DNA of 64,000 bases, from NCBI RefSeq assembly GCF_021458635.1, contig NZ_JAIRDQ010000015.1, positions 62,001-126,000 of the forward strand, given 5' to 3'. This DNA is from Bradyrhizobium monzae. Its GTDB lineage: Bacteria > Pseudomonadota > Alphaproteobacteria > Rhizobiales > Xanthobacteraceae. Below, piece after piece: positions 42,272 through 51,462 of the stretch; the stretch's first letter is position 1, and every line of letters starts with the position of its first letter. A model generated the notes under the pieces. It was not told where the DNA came from, made no database searches, and was given only the letters and a program-made list of their open reading frames with translations. Position numbers and translations under genes: made by a program.

Positions 42272-43102
42272 ATGGATTACGCGAAACCCTCTGATGTCGT
42301 GACCGCGATGGTCGATGCCAGCCTGAAGAAGTTGGCGCTCGCCCCGCGCGACATCATGATCCGCGGCGCGATTTCAGGCGCGCTGCTCGGCGCCGCCACA
42401 ACGCTCGCCTTCTCCGGCGCCCTCACTACTGGCCAGCCTCTCGTCGGCGCGCTGATCTTTCCCGTCAGCCTCGTGATGATCGTGCTGCTGGGCCTCGAGC
42501 TCGTCACGGGCAGCTTCGCCATCGTTCCGCTCGCGCACCTCGAAGGCAAGGCGAGCTGGAATGCGGTGATCGCCAACTGGTCCTGGGTCTTCGTCGCCAA
42601 TCTGCTCGGCAGCCTCGCCTTCGGCGCGCTGATCGCGATTGCGCTCACGAACATGGGCAAGGTCGAAGTCGCCGGCGTCGCCGCCCGCATCGTTGCGGTG
42701 GCCGAAGCCAAGACCATCGGAAACGCAGCGATCGGCACCGCCGGCATGGTCTCGGTCTTCGTCAAGGCGATCCTCTGCAACTGGCTGGTCTGCCTCGGCG
42801 TCGTCATGGCGATGACCTCGACCTCCACGGTCGGCAAGATCGCGGCGACCTGGCTGCCGATCTTCCTGTTCTTCGCGCTCGGCTTCGAGCACGCGGTCGT
42901 CAACATGTTCGTCATCCCGACCGGCATGCTGCTCGGTGCCAAGGTCAGTCTCTCGGATTGGTGGCTGTGGAATCAGATCCCGGTGACGCTCGGCAATCTC
43001 GTCGGCGGCTTCGTCTTCACCGGCCTCGCACTCTACGCGACGTACAAGCCCGCCGAGCCCGCGGCCGATGTGGCGCAGGTCGCGGTCCAGGCAGCAGAGT
43101 AG
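42272..43102 (+). CDS. formate/nitrite transporter family protein
   Basis: A 276-residue membrane channel of the FNT family (FocA/NirC). It has six helices. Near residue 70 GLELVTGSF matches the conserved loop of the pore repeat, and AILCNWLVCLGVVMA near 170 is the family signature (CNWLVCLAVW in homologues). The last block is HAVVNMFVIPTGMLLG. It is likely to move nitrite into the cell, as the next gene is nirA (13-base gap). Confidence 0.9.
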   Translation: MDYAKPSDVVTAMVDASLKKLALAPRDIMIRGAISGALLGAATTLAFSGALTTGQPLVGALIFPVSLVMIVLLGLELVTGSFAIVPLAHLEGKASWNAVIANWSWVFVANLLGSLAFGALIAIALTNMGKVEVAGVAARIVAVAEAKTIGNAAIGTAGMVSVFVKAILCNWLVCLGVVMAMTSTSTVGKIAATWLPIFLFFALGFEHAVVNMFVIPTGMLLGAKVSLSDWWLWNQIPVTLGNLVGGFVFTGLALYATYKPAEPAADVAQVAVQAAE

Positions 43103-43115
43103 GTCCATTCAGCCC

Positions 43116-44912
43116 ATGAAACTCGATACAGCACCCACGGCCGATTTCTCCGACGAGCAGAAGCGCTATCTCGAAGGTTTCATGTCCGGCATGCAGGTCG
43201 GACGTGTCGGGCGCGCCTTTGCTAACGGCGGTGCGCCTGCGGCCAACGCTCCTTCCGAGCCGACGGGGCCGGACGCTGCGGCGATCAAGGCGCAGGACAA
43301 GCTCACGGCGGCGGGCAAGAAGCTCGCCGACCAGGAGAAGTTCAAGCGCGAGATGCATCCGTTCGATGCCTATGACCGCTTGAAGGACCAGGCGCGCAAC
43401 AACGCCAATCCGACGCCGGCGGACAATTTCCGCTGGCGCTATTACGGCATCTTCTGGGTGGCGCCGGCGCAGACCTCCTACATGGCGCGCCTGCGTATTC
43501 CCAACGGCATCCTGAAGCACTGGCAGATGTCGGGCTTGGCCGACCTCGCCGAAAGCTGCGGCGGCGGCTACACCCACGTCACCACCCGCGCCAACTTCCA
43601 GATCCGCGAGATCGAGCCGAAGAACGCAGTCGCGCTGATCGAGGGCGTCCAGGACATCGGCCTGTGCTCGCGCGGTGCAGGCGCCGACAACATCCGCAAC
43701 GTCACGGGCACGCCGACGGCCGGCATCGATCCGCAGGAGCTGCTCGACACGCGTCCCTATGCGCGCGAGTGGCACTACCACATCCTCAACGACCGCTCGC
43801 TGTTCGGCTTGCCGCGCAAGTTCAACGTTGCCTTCGACGGCGCCGGCAAGATCGCCGCGCTGGAGGAGACCAACGACATCGCTTTCACCGCGGTCGAGGT
43901 GAAGGACGGCTTTGGCGTCGAACCCGGAATCTGGTTCAAGCTCGGCCTCGGCGGCATCACCGGCCACAAGGATTTTGCGAAATACTCCGGCATCGTCGTT
44001 CGTCCTGACGAGGCGACCGCTGTTGCCGATGCCATCGTGCGCGTCTTCATCGAGCATGGCGACCGCACCAACCGCAACAAGGCGCGGCTGAAATATGTGC
44101 TCGACAACATGGGACACGATAGCTTCCTCAAGCTGGTCGAGGAGCAGCTCAAGAAGCCGTTCACGCGCGTGCCCGCCGAGGCGCTGGCGCCGCGGCCCTT
44201 GTCGGATCGCATGGCCCATATCGGCGTCCACAAGCAGAAGCAGGCCGGGCTCAATTGGGTGGGCGTGGCGCTACCGGTCGGCAAGCTCACCTGCGAGCAG
44301 ATGCGAGGGCTGGCCAGAATCGCGCAGGATCTCGGCGACGGCGATATCCGCCTGACGGTCTGGCAGAACCTGCTGATCTCGGGCGTGCGCGACGAGAATG
44401 TCGCGCTCGTCACCGCCGCGGTCGAGAAGCTTGGTCTCGCCACGCAGGTTTCGAATGTCCGCGCCGGCCTGATTGCCTGCACCGGTAATGCCGGCTGCAA
44501 GTTCGCGGCCTCCGACACCAAGCGCCATGCCGCCGCGATCGGCGACTGGTGCGACGAGCGTGTCAATCTCGATACGCCGCTCAACATCCATCTGACCGGC
44601 TGCCATCACTCCTGCGCGCAGCACTACATCTCCGACATCGGCCTGATCGCGGCCAAGGTGCCGGGTGCGACGGAGGATGACCAGGTCGAGGGCTATCACC
44701 TCTTTACCGGCGGCGGCTTCGGTCCCGACGCCGATATCGGGCAGGAGGTTTTTCACGACGTGAAGGCCGAGGATGTGCCGAAGACCGTCGAAGGCCTGCT
44801 CAAGGCCTATCTGGCCAACCGCGCCTCGCCCGAAGAGACGTTCCTGACCTTCTCCCGTCGCCATGACGGTGAAGCCCTGCGCAAACTCGCCGATGCGGAA
44901 GTAGCAGCATGA
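43116..44912 (+). CDS. nirA: ferredoxin-type assimilatory nitrite reductase
   Basis: A 598-residue siroheme/[4Fe-4S] enzyme that reduces nitrite to ammonium. It has the two halves of the nitrite/sulfite reductase fold, each with a ferredoxin-like and a siroheme domain. The cluster-siroheme cysteines are the pair in CTGNAGC (Cx5C) and the pair in CHHSC (Cx3C) near the C-terminal third, all present. The N-terminus is about 70 residues longer than in short members. ATG 43116 follows the transporter after 13 bases. It overlaps the flavoprotein by 4 bases (ATGA), so it is coupled to its likely electron donor. Confidence 0.93.
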   Translation: MKLDTAPTADFSDEQKRYLEGFMSGMQVGRVGRAFANGGAPAANAPSEPTGPDAAAIKAQDKLTAAGKKLADQEKFKREMHPFDAYDRLKDQARNNANPTPADNFRWRYYGIFWVAPAQTSYMARLRIPNGILKHWQMSGLADLAESCGGGYTHVTTRANFQIREIEPKNAVALIEGVQDIGLCSRGAGADNIRNVTGTPTAGIDPQELLDTRPYAREWHYHILNDRSLFGLPRKFNVAFDGAGKIAALEETNDIAFTAVEVKDGFGVEPGIWFKLGLGGITGHKDFAKYSGIVVRPDEATAVADAIVRVFIEHGDRTNRNKARLKYVLDNMGHDSFLKLVEEQLKKPFTRVPAEALAPRPLSDRMAHIGVHKQKQAGLNWVGVALPVGKLTCEQMRGLARIAQDLGDGDIRLTVWQNLLISGVRDENVALVTAAVEKLGLATQVSNVRAGLIACTGNAGCKFAASDTKRHAAAIGDWCDERVNLDTPLNIHLTGCHHSCAQHYISDIGLIAAKVPGATEDDQVEGYHLFTGGGFGPDADIGQEVFHDVKAEDVPKTVEGLLKAYLANRASPEETFLTFSRRHDGEALRKLADAEVAA

Positions 44913-46522
44913 CCCAGATGTCCGTGCCTCCCAAGATCGAGATCATTCCGGCCAATGCGCCGTTCAGCGAAGGCCAGCGGCTGTGGCTGAACGGCTTTCT
45001 CGTCGGCATGCTCGGCCTCGACGGCTCGACGGCGCTGTCGCCGATCGAGAACGGCGTCATGCTGGCGCCGCAGGGCGACGGCGATGACGGCGAGGCACCC
45101 TGGCACGATCCGGCGATGGCGATCGCCGACCGCATGAAGCTGGCGGAGGGGCGTCCGCTCCGCCGCCGCATGATGGCCGCGATGGCGCAGCAGGATTGCG
45201 GTCAGTGCGGCTACAATTGCGCCGACTATTCGGACTCGATCGCCAACAAGAGCGAAGCGCGCCTCAACCTCTGCGCCCCCGGCGGCAAGGAGACGGCGCG
45301 GATGCTCAAGCAGCTGTTCGAGGAGGTCGACAAGGCGCCGGCCGCGAAGCCTGCGGCAGGGGCGACTGAGGCCACGGGTGCACCGGCTGCGCCGGAGGTG
45401 AAGGCCGAACTCGGCCGCGCCCGCGAGAATCCGGCCGACGCCACCTTCCTGTCGCGGCGCCTTCTCAACAAAGGCGGCTCGGAGAAGGAGACCTATCACG
45501 TCGAGTTCGATCTCTCGGAGAGCAAGCTCGACTACGTCGTGGGCGACAGCTTTGGCGTGTTCGCGCGCAACGATCTCGGCCTCGTCGACCAGATCATCGC
45601 GCTGCTCGGGGCGTCCCACACCACCAAGGTCAACAACAAGACGCTGCGCGAGGCGCTGGTCGAGGACGTTTCCCTTTCACCCGCGCCCGATAAGCTGTTC
45701 GAGCTGCTCTCCTTCATCACCGGTGGTGCGCAGCGCGAGAAGGCCAGGGCGCTGGCGCAGGGCGAGGATCCCGATGGCGATGCGGCAACGCTCGACGTGA
45801 TGGCGGCGCTGCAGAAGTTTTCGGGTACGCGACCGCATCCGGAAGCCTTTGTCGAGGCGCTGGAACCGCTGCAGCCGCGGCTCTACTCGATCTCGTCGTC
45901 GCACAATGCGACGCCCGGAAAGCTGTCGCTGACGGTGGATTCCGTGCGTTATGTCATCGGCAAACGCAAGCGCCTCGGCGTCGCCTCGACCTTCCTCGGT
46001 GAACGCATCAACGAGGGCGACAAGCTCAAGGTCTATGTGCAGAAGGCGCACGGTTTCGGTCTGCCGGAGGATCCGAAGATTCCGGTCATCATGATCGGCC
46101 CGGGCACCGGCATTGCGCCGTTCCGCGCTTTCCTGCTCGACCGTAAGGCGACCGGCGCGCAAGGCAAGAACTGGCTGTTCTTCGGCCATCAGCGCAGCGA
46201 TTGCGATTTCTTCTACCGCGACGAGCTCAACGCGATGAAGACCTCGGGCCTTCTGACGCGCCTGTCGCTCGCCTGGTCGCGTGACGGCGAGAAGAAGTTT
46301 TACGTGCAGGACCGCATGCGCGAGCTCGGCCGCGAGGTCTGGACATGGCTCGCCGAGGGTGCCCATCTCTATATCTGCGGCGATGCCAAGCGCATGGCCA
46401 AGGACGTCGAGCGTGCGCTGGTCGACATCGTCGCGCAGTTCGGTGCGCGCTCGACCGACGAGGCCGTCAGTTTTGTCGCCGATCTCAAGAAGAAGGGCCG
46501 CTTCCAGGCTGACGTCTACTAA
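44909..46522 (+). CDS. CysJ-like flavoprotein with N-terminal iron-sulfur domain
   Basis: A 537-residue oxidoreductase. The N-terminal third has an unusual set CGQCGYNC (C97, C100, C104) plus C122 in LCAPGGKET, like the [4Fe-4S] domain of RnfB-type proteins, replacing the flavodoxin (FMN) domain of sulfite reductase CysJ. From about residue 155 it is CysJ-like: the FAD site RLYSISSSHNAT near 325, the NADPH site MIGPGTGIAPFRAFL near 395, and CGDAKRMAKDVERAL near 490, ending in the aromatic DVY. It would move electrons from NADPH through FAD and the cluster to NirA (inference from coupling). Confidence 0.82.
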   Translation: MTQMSVPPKIEIIPANAPFSEGQRLWLNGFLVGMLGLDGSTALSPIENGVMLAPQGDGDDGEAPWHDPAMAIADRMKLAEGRPLRRRMMAAMAQQDCGQCGYNCADYSDSIANKSEARLNLCAPGGKETARMLKQLFEEVDKAPAAKPAAGATEATGAPAAPEVKAELGRARENPADATFLSRRLLNKGGSEKETYHVEFDLSESKLDYVVGDSFGVFARNDLGLVDQIIALLGASHTTKVNNKTLREALVEDVSLSPAPDKLFELLSFITGGAQREKARALAQGEDPDGDAATLDVMAALQKFSGTRPHPEAFVEALEPLQPRLYSISSSHNATPGKLSLTVDSVRYVIGKRKRLGVASTFLGERINEGDKLKVYVQKAHGFGLPEDPKIPVIMIGPGTGIAPFRAFLLDRKATGAQGKNWLFFGHQRSDCDFFYRDELNAMKTSGLLTRLSLAWSRDGEKKFYVQDRMRELGREVWTWLAEGAHLYICGDAKRMAKDVERALVDIVAQFGARSTDEAVSFVADLKKKGRFQADVY

Positions 46523-46829
46523 GCCGCGGTGGAAGCTCCATGAATCGCCGGCGCCGCGCAGGGGGCCGGCGGCCGCGTTCTACTGTGCATGGGGTTGTTT
46601 TCGCGATTTGGGTTCGATGGGGCTGACGCGCTGTCATCCCGGCGTCATCCGGCCGGTTCCAACCGGCGTGAATCTTAACGAATAAGATTCTCGGAACTCG
46701 GGCCGGAAAAGAATTTGCACCTGCGATGGGCGGTCACGAGAGAAGGTTCATCGCTATTTGCGTGGCCGTCTTGCCCGCCACCCCGGTCGACCCCTCATAA
46801 TCCCGCGAATGGGGCGTTGGAGATCGACC
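46523..46829. other. gap with two short palindromes, no gene seen
   Basis: A 307-base gap after the flavoprotein gene. It contains CCGGTT-CC-AACCGG (46653-46666), a likely protein site, and GAATCTTA-ACGAA-TAAGATTC (46670-46690), a perfect eight-base stem with AT-rich arms. A GC-rich inverted stretch (GCCGGCGCC... GGCCGGCGGC) near 46550 may stop the upstream operon. No ORF with a ribosome site was found before 46830. Confidence 0.5.
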
Positions 46830-46982
46830 ATGCGCGAACTATCGGCGGAGGCCAGGCTGCACTTCTATGCGCGCTCGCTCTCGCGTCGGACCGCGGCGAA
46901 CGCCCATCACATCGGGCTCTACAGCGCCTTCGCCGTCATCGCCGCGATCGTGTTCGGCACGCTGTCGGTGCACCCGTTCTGA
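46830..46982 (+). CDS. small single-pass membrane protein (50 residues)
   Basis: A 50-residue protein with a charged N-terminal half (MRELSAEARLHFYARSLSRR) and one membrane helix at the end (IGLYSAFAVIAAIVFGTLSV). GGAG lies eight bases before the ATG. Longer starts are open but without a ribosome site. It ends one base before the pxpA stop, in convergent orientation. Small proteins of this form are frequent in Bradyrhizobium. Function unknown. Confidence 0.6.
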   Translation: MRELSAEARLHFYARSLSRRTAANAHHIGLYSAFAVIAAIVFGTLSVHPF

Positions 46983-47753
46983 TCACGCCCCGCGCTTGAA
47001 CGGCGCGACCTCGATGCCGGCATCCTTCAATGCCTGACGCAAGGTGCGTGCGATCTCGACCGCGCCGTGCGTATCGCCATGGATGCACACGGTGTCCGTG
47101 CGCATCTTGATGACCTTGCCCGTCACCGACACCACGGCGCCGTCCTGCACCATGCGCACCACGCGATCGGCGATCGCCTTGGCATCGTGCAGCACCGCGC
47201 CGGGCTTCTTGCGCGAGACCAGATTGCCGTCGTCCTCATAGGCGCGGTCGGCGAACACCTCGTGCACCATCGGCAGGTTCGCGTCTTCGCCGGCCTTCAC
47301 CAGCTTCGAGTTGGCAAGCACCACGAAGATCAGGCTGGGGTCGACCGCCCTGATGCCGGCGGCAATCGCCTTCGCTGTCATGTCGTCCTCGCAGGCGACG
47401 TTGGAGAGCGCGCCATGCGCCTTCACATGTGTCACCTTGTGGCCGGCCGCCGTCGCGATCGCCTGCAGCGCGCCGATCTGGTAGGCGACGAGGTTCTCGA
47501 TCTCGGATGACTTCAGGCCGGCGATCGGATGCCGGCCAAAACCGTGCAGGTCGCGATATCCAGGGTGCGCGCCGACCGAGACGCCGCGCGCTTTCGCGAG
47601 CTCGACCGTCCGCCGCATGATATCGGGGTCGCCGGCGTGGAAGCCGCAGGCGACGTTGACCGAGCTCGCGAGGTCGATCATGGCGGCGTCGTTGCCCATC
47701 TCCCATGCGCCAAAACCTTCGCCGAGGTCGCAATTGAGATCGATCGTCTTCAT
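46983..47753 (-). CDS. pxpA: 5-oxoprolinase subunit A (LamB/YcsF family)
   Basis: A 256-residue subunit of bacterial 5-oxoprolinase, which opens 5-oxoproline to glutamate with ATP. It begins IDLNCDLGEGFGAWEMGND, the family signature, and has SVNVACGFHAGDP near 32 and VSVGAHPGYRDLHGFGRH near 60. The C-terminal half holds VCIHGDTHGAVEIAR. Third gene of the minus-strand unit pxpB-pxpC-pxpA, 28 bases after pxpC. The unit removes 5-oxoproline that forms from glutamine or glutathione. Confidence 0.93.
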   Translation of the reverse strand: MKTIDLNCDLGEGFGAWEMGNDAAMIDLASSVNVACGFHAGDPDIMRRTVELAKARGVSVGAHPGYRDLHGFGRHPIAGLKSSEIENLVAYQIGALQAIATAAGHKVTHVKAHGALSNVACEDDMTAKAIAAGIRAVDPSLIFVVLANSKLVKAGEDANLPMVHEVFADRAYEDDGNLVSRKKPGAVLHDAKAIADRVVRMVQDGAVVSVTGKVIKMRTDTVCIHGDTHGAVEIARTLRQALKDAGIEVAPFKRGA

Positions 47754-47781
47754 GGTTGCTCTCCGCATTTGGTCTTGTTGT

Positions 47782-48819
47782 TTACGGCTCGGCCGTCACC
47801 TGCCAGGTCCCGGCATCGATCGCGCTGACCGCGTAGCCCGCGACGTTGGCGTCGCTGAGCGCCTCGATGTTGAGCTCGACCGTGTCGGAGGAGCGCAGGC
47901 GATCGGGCAGGGTGCGGATCAGCTGTTGAAATTTGCGTGCCTCGTCCTGCGCCTCGGCGATGGTGACGGCCTTGAAGCGGAACCCGGTGCCGGCCGAGGT
48001 CTGGGCGAGACGGCCGACATCGGCCGTGATCACGGTTGCGATCTTGGGATAGCCGCCGGAGGTGCCACGATCCATCATCAGCGCGATCGGCGCGCCGTTG
48101 CCGGGCACCTGGATGCTGCCGTTGACCGTGCCGTCGGAGACGATGTTGTGGCCGTGAAGATGCTTGATGGCGGGGCCCTCGAGCCGATAGCCCATGCGGT
48201 CGGAAGTCGCCGAGATCTTCCACTCGCTGTCGAGGAACAGTGCCTTGTTGGCGTCGTCGAACTCGTCGTCCTGTGGTCCCAGCACGACGCGGATCGGACC
48301 GCTCGCGGGCTTCGGCAATTCAATCCGCAACTCCGGTGCACCGCTCGCGGCATCGACCGTGAATTCGTCACCAGTCTGAAGCGGGCGCGGGTAGGGGCTG
48401 CCGAGACCCGCGCGGGCATTGACCGCAAGGCTGCCGAACACCAACTCGCCCTTGATAGCGCCTTCGATCGCCAGATAGGTGAACGCACCGCCACGAGCAA
48501 AGCCCAGCGTCAGCGTCTCGCCGTCCTTCAGCGTGACGGATGTGTCCATCGCCACCGGCCGCCCGGCGATGTCGGCATTGCGCGGCGCGCCCGCGATGGC
48601 GACGCGCACCGCGCCGTCCCTCGCCGTGAAGGTGGCGCCGAACGGACCGATCTCGACCACGGCCGCGAACGGCTCGTTGCCGACCAGCGTGTTCGCCGCC
48701 GCGAGCGCCAGCCGGTCCATCGCGCCGCTGACAGTCAGGCCATAGCGCTGCGCGCCGTGGCGACCGCCGTCCTGGACGGAGCTCGCAGGCCCGATGCTGG
48801 CGACGATAAGCCGGCTCAT
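47782..48819 (-). CDS. pxpC: 5-oxoprolinase subunit C (biotin-dependent carboxyltransferase family)
   Basis: A 345-residue PxpC, also named KipA-like or allophanate hydrolase subunit 2-like. It shows the opening VASIGPASSVQDGGRHGAQRYGLTVSGAMDR and later VVLGPQDDEFDDANKALFL and DRGTSGGYPKIATV, which are typical. It acts with PxpB as the ATP-using kinase-like half of the enzyme. Its start overlaps the pxpB stop by four bases (ATGA). Confidence 0.93.
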   Translation of the reverse strand: MSRLIVASIGPASSVQDGGRHGAQRYGLTVSGAMDRLALAAANTLVGNEPFAAVVEIGPFGATFTARDGAVRVAIAGAPRNADIAGRPVAMDTSVTLKDGETLTLGFARGGAFTYLAIEGAIKGELVFGSLAVNARAGLGSPYPRPLQTGDEFTVDAASGAPELRIELPKPASGPIRVVLGPQDDEFDDANKALFLDSEWKISATSDRMGYRLEGPAIKHLHGHNIVSDGTVNGSIQVPGNGAPIALMMDRGTSGGYPKIATVITADVGRLAQTSAGTGFRFKAVTIAEAQDEARKFQQLIRTLPDRLRSSDTVELNIEALSDANVAGYAVSAIDAGTWQVTAEP

Positions 48820-49547
48820 GCGACCACTTGCTCGGCAATGATCTCGCCGGCTTCGGCGGCGCGGTCCTGCTCCACAAAGGTCTTGTGGTCGATGGCAAAA
48901 AACGTCACGCGGTCACCGGGTTCGGTGAGGAAGGTGGGATTTCGGTGGAGCTGATAAGTTCGCACCGGCGTGCGGCCAAGCAGGTGCCAGCCGCTCGGCG
49001 CGGCCAGGCACTGGATCCCGGCCTGGATGCCGCCGATCGAGATCGTGCCGGCGGGCGTGAACAGCCGCGGGCTCTGCCGTCGCGACATGTGCAGCGATTT
49101 GTCGAGGCCGCTGAGATAGGACCAGCCCGGCGTGAAGCCGATCATGGCGACGCGATAGTCGCCGCCGGCGTGACGGGCGACGATATCGTCGGGCGTGGTG
49201 TTCAGTGCCTTCGCGACATCTTCGAGGTCGATGCCATGCTCGCCGCCATAGGCGACGGGAATGCGCCAGCGCCGCGTCTTGGTCGACGGCGGCAGCGGCT
49301 GGCAGGAGATCGGGAGCAACTTTTCGCAGAGCGCGTCAAACCCGATCTTGCCGGGATCGTAATGCACCAGCAGCGAGCGGTAGGTCGGGATGGTCTCGGA
49401 GATGCCCTCGATTGGCGCGGCTGCAAGAGCCTTGTCGAGCGCGAGCACGCGCTCGTTTGCGGCGTCGTCGATCGTGCGGCTGAACTCGACCGTGACGGCG
49501 CTGTCGCCACTGGGCAGAAGGCGGGGCGGGGGGAGCGTCGCGGCCAT
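48816..49547 (-). CDS. pxpB: 5-oxoprolinase subunit B (KipI family)
   Basis: A 243-residue PxpB (KipI/allophanate hydrolase subunit 1-like). It has LLPSGDSAVTVEFSRTIDDAANERVLAL near the start and IGFTPGWSYLSGLDKSLHMSRRQSPR near 140, followed by the block IGGIQAGIQ. First gene of the pxpB-pxpC-pxpA unit. The ATG at 49547 was chosen because the family begins near PRLLPSGDSA; the longer frame adds an Arg-rich part unlike homologues. Confidence 0.92.
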   Translation of the reverse strand: MAATLPPPRLLPSGDSAVTVEFSRTIDDAANERVLALDKALAAAPIEGISETIPTYRSLLVHYDPGKIGFDALCEKLLPISCQPLPPSTKTRRWRIPVAYGGEHGIDLEDVAKALNTTPDDIVARHAGGDYRVAMIGFTPGWSYLSGLDKSLHMSRRQSPRLFTPAGTISIGGIQAGIQCLAAPSGWHLLGRTPVRTYQLHRNPTFLTEPGDRVTFFAIDHKTFVEQDRAAEAGEIIAEQVVA

Positions 49548-49794
49548 GAGATGTCGAAATCGGGCCTTTGGAAAAGCGCGGGCTCGGCCTTGAGTTCCGC
49601 GTCCTCCTGCTTCGCGTAAATGCGCCCGCAAGTCCAATAAATTAATGCTGGGGGTGGCGATAAAGCCTTGTTATCGCGTCGCATAACAGCCCGGCTGGGC
49701 CGCGTTCTTGTCAGAGCTTTGGGCCTTGACGGCAAGCCCCCGGCTCGCAAGATGCGCGCGTTCTTTCCCGCCCATCCGGAGCTCGTCTGTTTCC

Positions 49795-50493
49795 ATGTCG
49801 CTGTCCCCCGAAGCCCGCAAGACCCTCGCCGGCATCACCACTGCCACCATCACCACGGTCCTGCTGAAGAAGGGCCTGCGCAATGTGTGGATGCGCGGCG
49901 CGCGTCCGCTGCGCCCGGGCCTGCCGCGCCTGGTCGGACCGGCCTTCACGCTGCGCTTCGTGCCGGCGCGCGAGGATCTGGCGACGCCGGAATCCTGGTC
50001 GTCGCCGATCTCGACCCGCACCGCGATCGAGGCGATGCCGGAAGGCTGCATCGCCGTGGTCGACGCCATGGGCATTACCGACGCCGGCATCTTCGGCGAC
50101 ATCCTCTGCGCCCGCATGATGAAGCGCGGCGTCACCGCGCTCGTCACCGACGGCGTGGTGCGTGACGTCGAGGGCACGCTCGGCACCAACCTGCCGGTGT
50201 GGTGCGACGGCTATGCCGCGCCGCCGTCGGTCGCGGGCCTGACCTTCGTTGGCTGGGGCGAGCCGATCGGCTGCGGCGGCGTCGCCGTGTTCCCGAACGA
50301 CATCGTGGTCGCCGACCAGGACGGCTGCGTGCTGATCCCGCAGGCGATGCTCGAGCACGTGCTCAATGAGGGCGTCGAGCAGGAGCGGATGGAGGCCTGG
50401 ATCGTCAACGAGGTGAACAACGGCGCTGCGTTGCCCGGCCTCTATCCCATGAATGCCGAGACCAAGGCGCGCTACGCCGCCAGCAAGAAGTAA
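49795..50493 (+). CDS. RraA-like family protein (HMG/oxaloacetate aldolase type)
   Basis: A 232-residue RraA-like protein. The metal-binding set sits in GVTALVTDGVVRDVEG (Asp...ArgAsp) near residue 113, with AVVDAMGITDAGIFGDILCARM near 86. Members without an RNase E partner usually cleave 4-hydroxy-4-methyl-2-oxoglutarate or decarboxylate oxaloacetate rather than regulate RNA. The ATG at 49795 is the start that gives the normal length. It is followed by a cupin gene after 17 bases, suggesting a small aromatic or organic-acid pathway (inference). Confidence 0.82.
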   Translation: MSLSPEARKTLAGITTATITTVLLKKGLRNVWMRGARPLRPGLPRLVGPAFTLRFVPAREDLATPESWSSPISTRTAIEAMPEGCIAVVDAMGITDAGIFGDILCARMMKRGVTALVTDGVVRDVEGTLGTNLPVWCDGYAAPPSVAGLTFVGWGEPIGCGGVAVFPNDIVVADQDGCVLIPQAMLEHVLNEGVEQERMEAWIVNEVNNGAALPGLYPMNAETKARYAASKK

Positions 50494-50510
50494 CAGGAAA
50501 CGAGGACCCC

Positions 50511-50915
50511 ATGGACATCACGCTCGCAGGCACGCGGCCGACCCGCCGCGCGCCCAAGGAACACTTTACCGGCACCGTGTTGCAGGATCCCATCAACATG
50601 GCGCCCGCACCGGCGCGGCTGAACGTCTCGCGCGTCTCGTTCGAGCCGGGCGCCCGGACCAACTGGCACCATCATCCGCTCGGGCAGACGCTCTACGTGA
50701 TTTCAGGCGTCGGCCGCGTCCAGACCAAGGGCGGTGCGGTCAAGGAAATCCGTCCCGGCGACACCGTCTGGATCCCGCCGGGTGAAGTGCACTGGCACGG
50801 TGCCTCGCCGGGCAACAGCATGTGCCACATCGCCATGCAGGAAGCGCTCGACGGCGTGTTCTCGACCTGGCTCGAGCCGGTGACAGAGGCCGAATATTCG
50901 GCGCCGCTCGGCTAA
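50511..50915 (+). CDS. cupin-domain protein
   Basis: A 134-residue single-cupin protein. The metal site has the pattern NWHHHPLGQTLYVISGVGRVQ near residues 51-71, giving His-His and Gln ligands, then the second box RPGDTVWIPPGEVHWHG near 81-97 with the last His. It is similar to small cupins fused to or next to carboxymuconolactone decarboxylases. The substrate is unknown. It follows the RraA-like gene after 17 bases and is likely cotranscribed. Confidence 0.82.
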   Translation: MDITLAGTRPTRRAPKEHFTGTVLQDPINMAPAPARLNVSRVSFEPGARTNWHHHPLGQTLYVISGVGRVQTKGGAVKEIRPGDTVWIPPGEVHWHGASPGNSMCHIAMQEALDGVFSTWLEPVTEAEYSAPLG

Positions 50916-50925
50916 GGCAGGCCCC

Positions 50926-51282
50926 TTACATCCGCTCCGCAGTCCACGTTCCCGAGCACATGGCGCCACGCCATGTGCCGGAGCCTGAGGCGCCGCTGAG
51001 CCGGCCGGAGCCGACGGCGCTCTTGATGCCCGTGCTCAAGGTGACGTTGATGCTGCCCGCATCGGCGACGTGCCCTGACGCAGTCACTGCGGCGCTGCTC
51101 GCGGCGATGTGACCGTTGCTGATACCGATCGCGACGGTTGAGCCGTTGCCGCAGGTCTGGCTCGACGAGGAGATGCGCACGTTCCATGTGCCGTCGAATG
51201 TCGAGCCCGCAGCATCCGCATGCGCGAGCGGGAAAGCGATGGCGATAATCGTAGCAAAAAGACCTTTGCGAAAGCCGTTCAT
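50926..51282 (-). CDS. small secreted protein
   Basis: A 118-residue protein with a Sec signal (LFATIIAIAFPLAHADA). The mature part is Gly/Ser/Ala-rich with alternating beta character (FDGTWNVRISSSSQTCGNGS, then SGTWRGAMCSGTWTAERM). Two cysteines could bond. The repeat of GTW near both ends hints at a small beta barrel like other rhizobial secreted proteins. Function unknown. Convergent with the cupin gene, ten bases away. Confidence 0.7.
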   Translation of the reverse strand: MNGFRKGLFATIIAIAFPLAHADAAGSTFDGTWNVRISSSSQTCGNGSTVAIGISNGHIAASSAAVTASGHVADAGSINVTLSTGIKSAVGSGRLSGASGSGTWRGAMCSGTWTAERM

Positions 51283-51401
51283 GACACGCCCCTGTGGTTG
51301 ACTGTGCGGGGATCGTGTCACGGGCGCGGAACCGGCGATGTGAGAGCTGTCACGCGCGCCGGGTTCTCGTGAGGTGGGGCACATCGCAACGACACCGCAG
51401 G

Positions 51402-51432
51402 CAAAAGCAAAGGGGCCCGGATCACGGGCCCC
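51402..51432 (-). terminator. rho-independent terminator after the DUF2147 gene
   Basis: GGGGCCCG pairs with CGGGCCCC (51412-51432). On the minus strand it is followed by TTTGCTTTTGC. Strong eight-base GC stem with a U-rich tail, 31 bases after the gene stop. Confidence 0.82.
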
Positions 51433-51462
51433 CTGTCTCTCTCGAAAATTGCGGACGGGACC

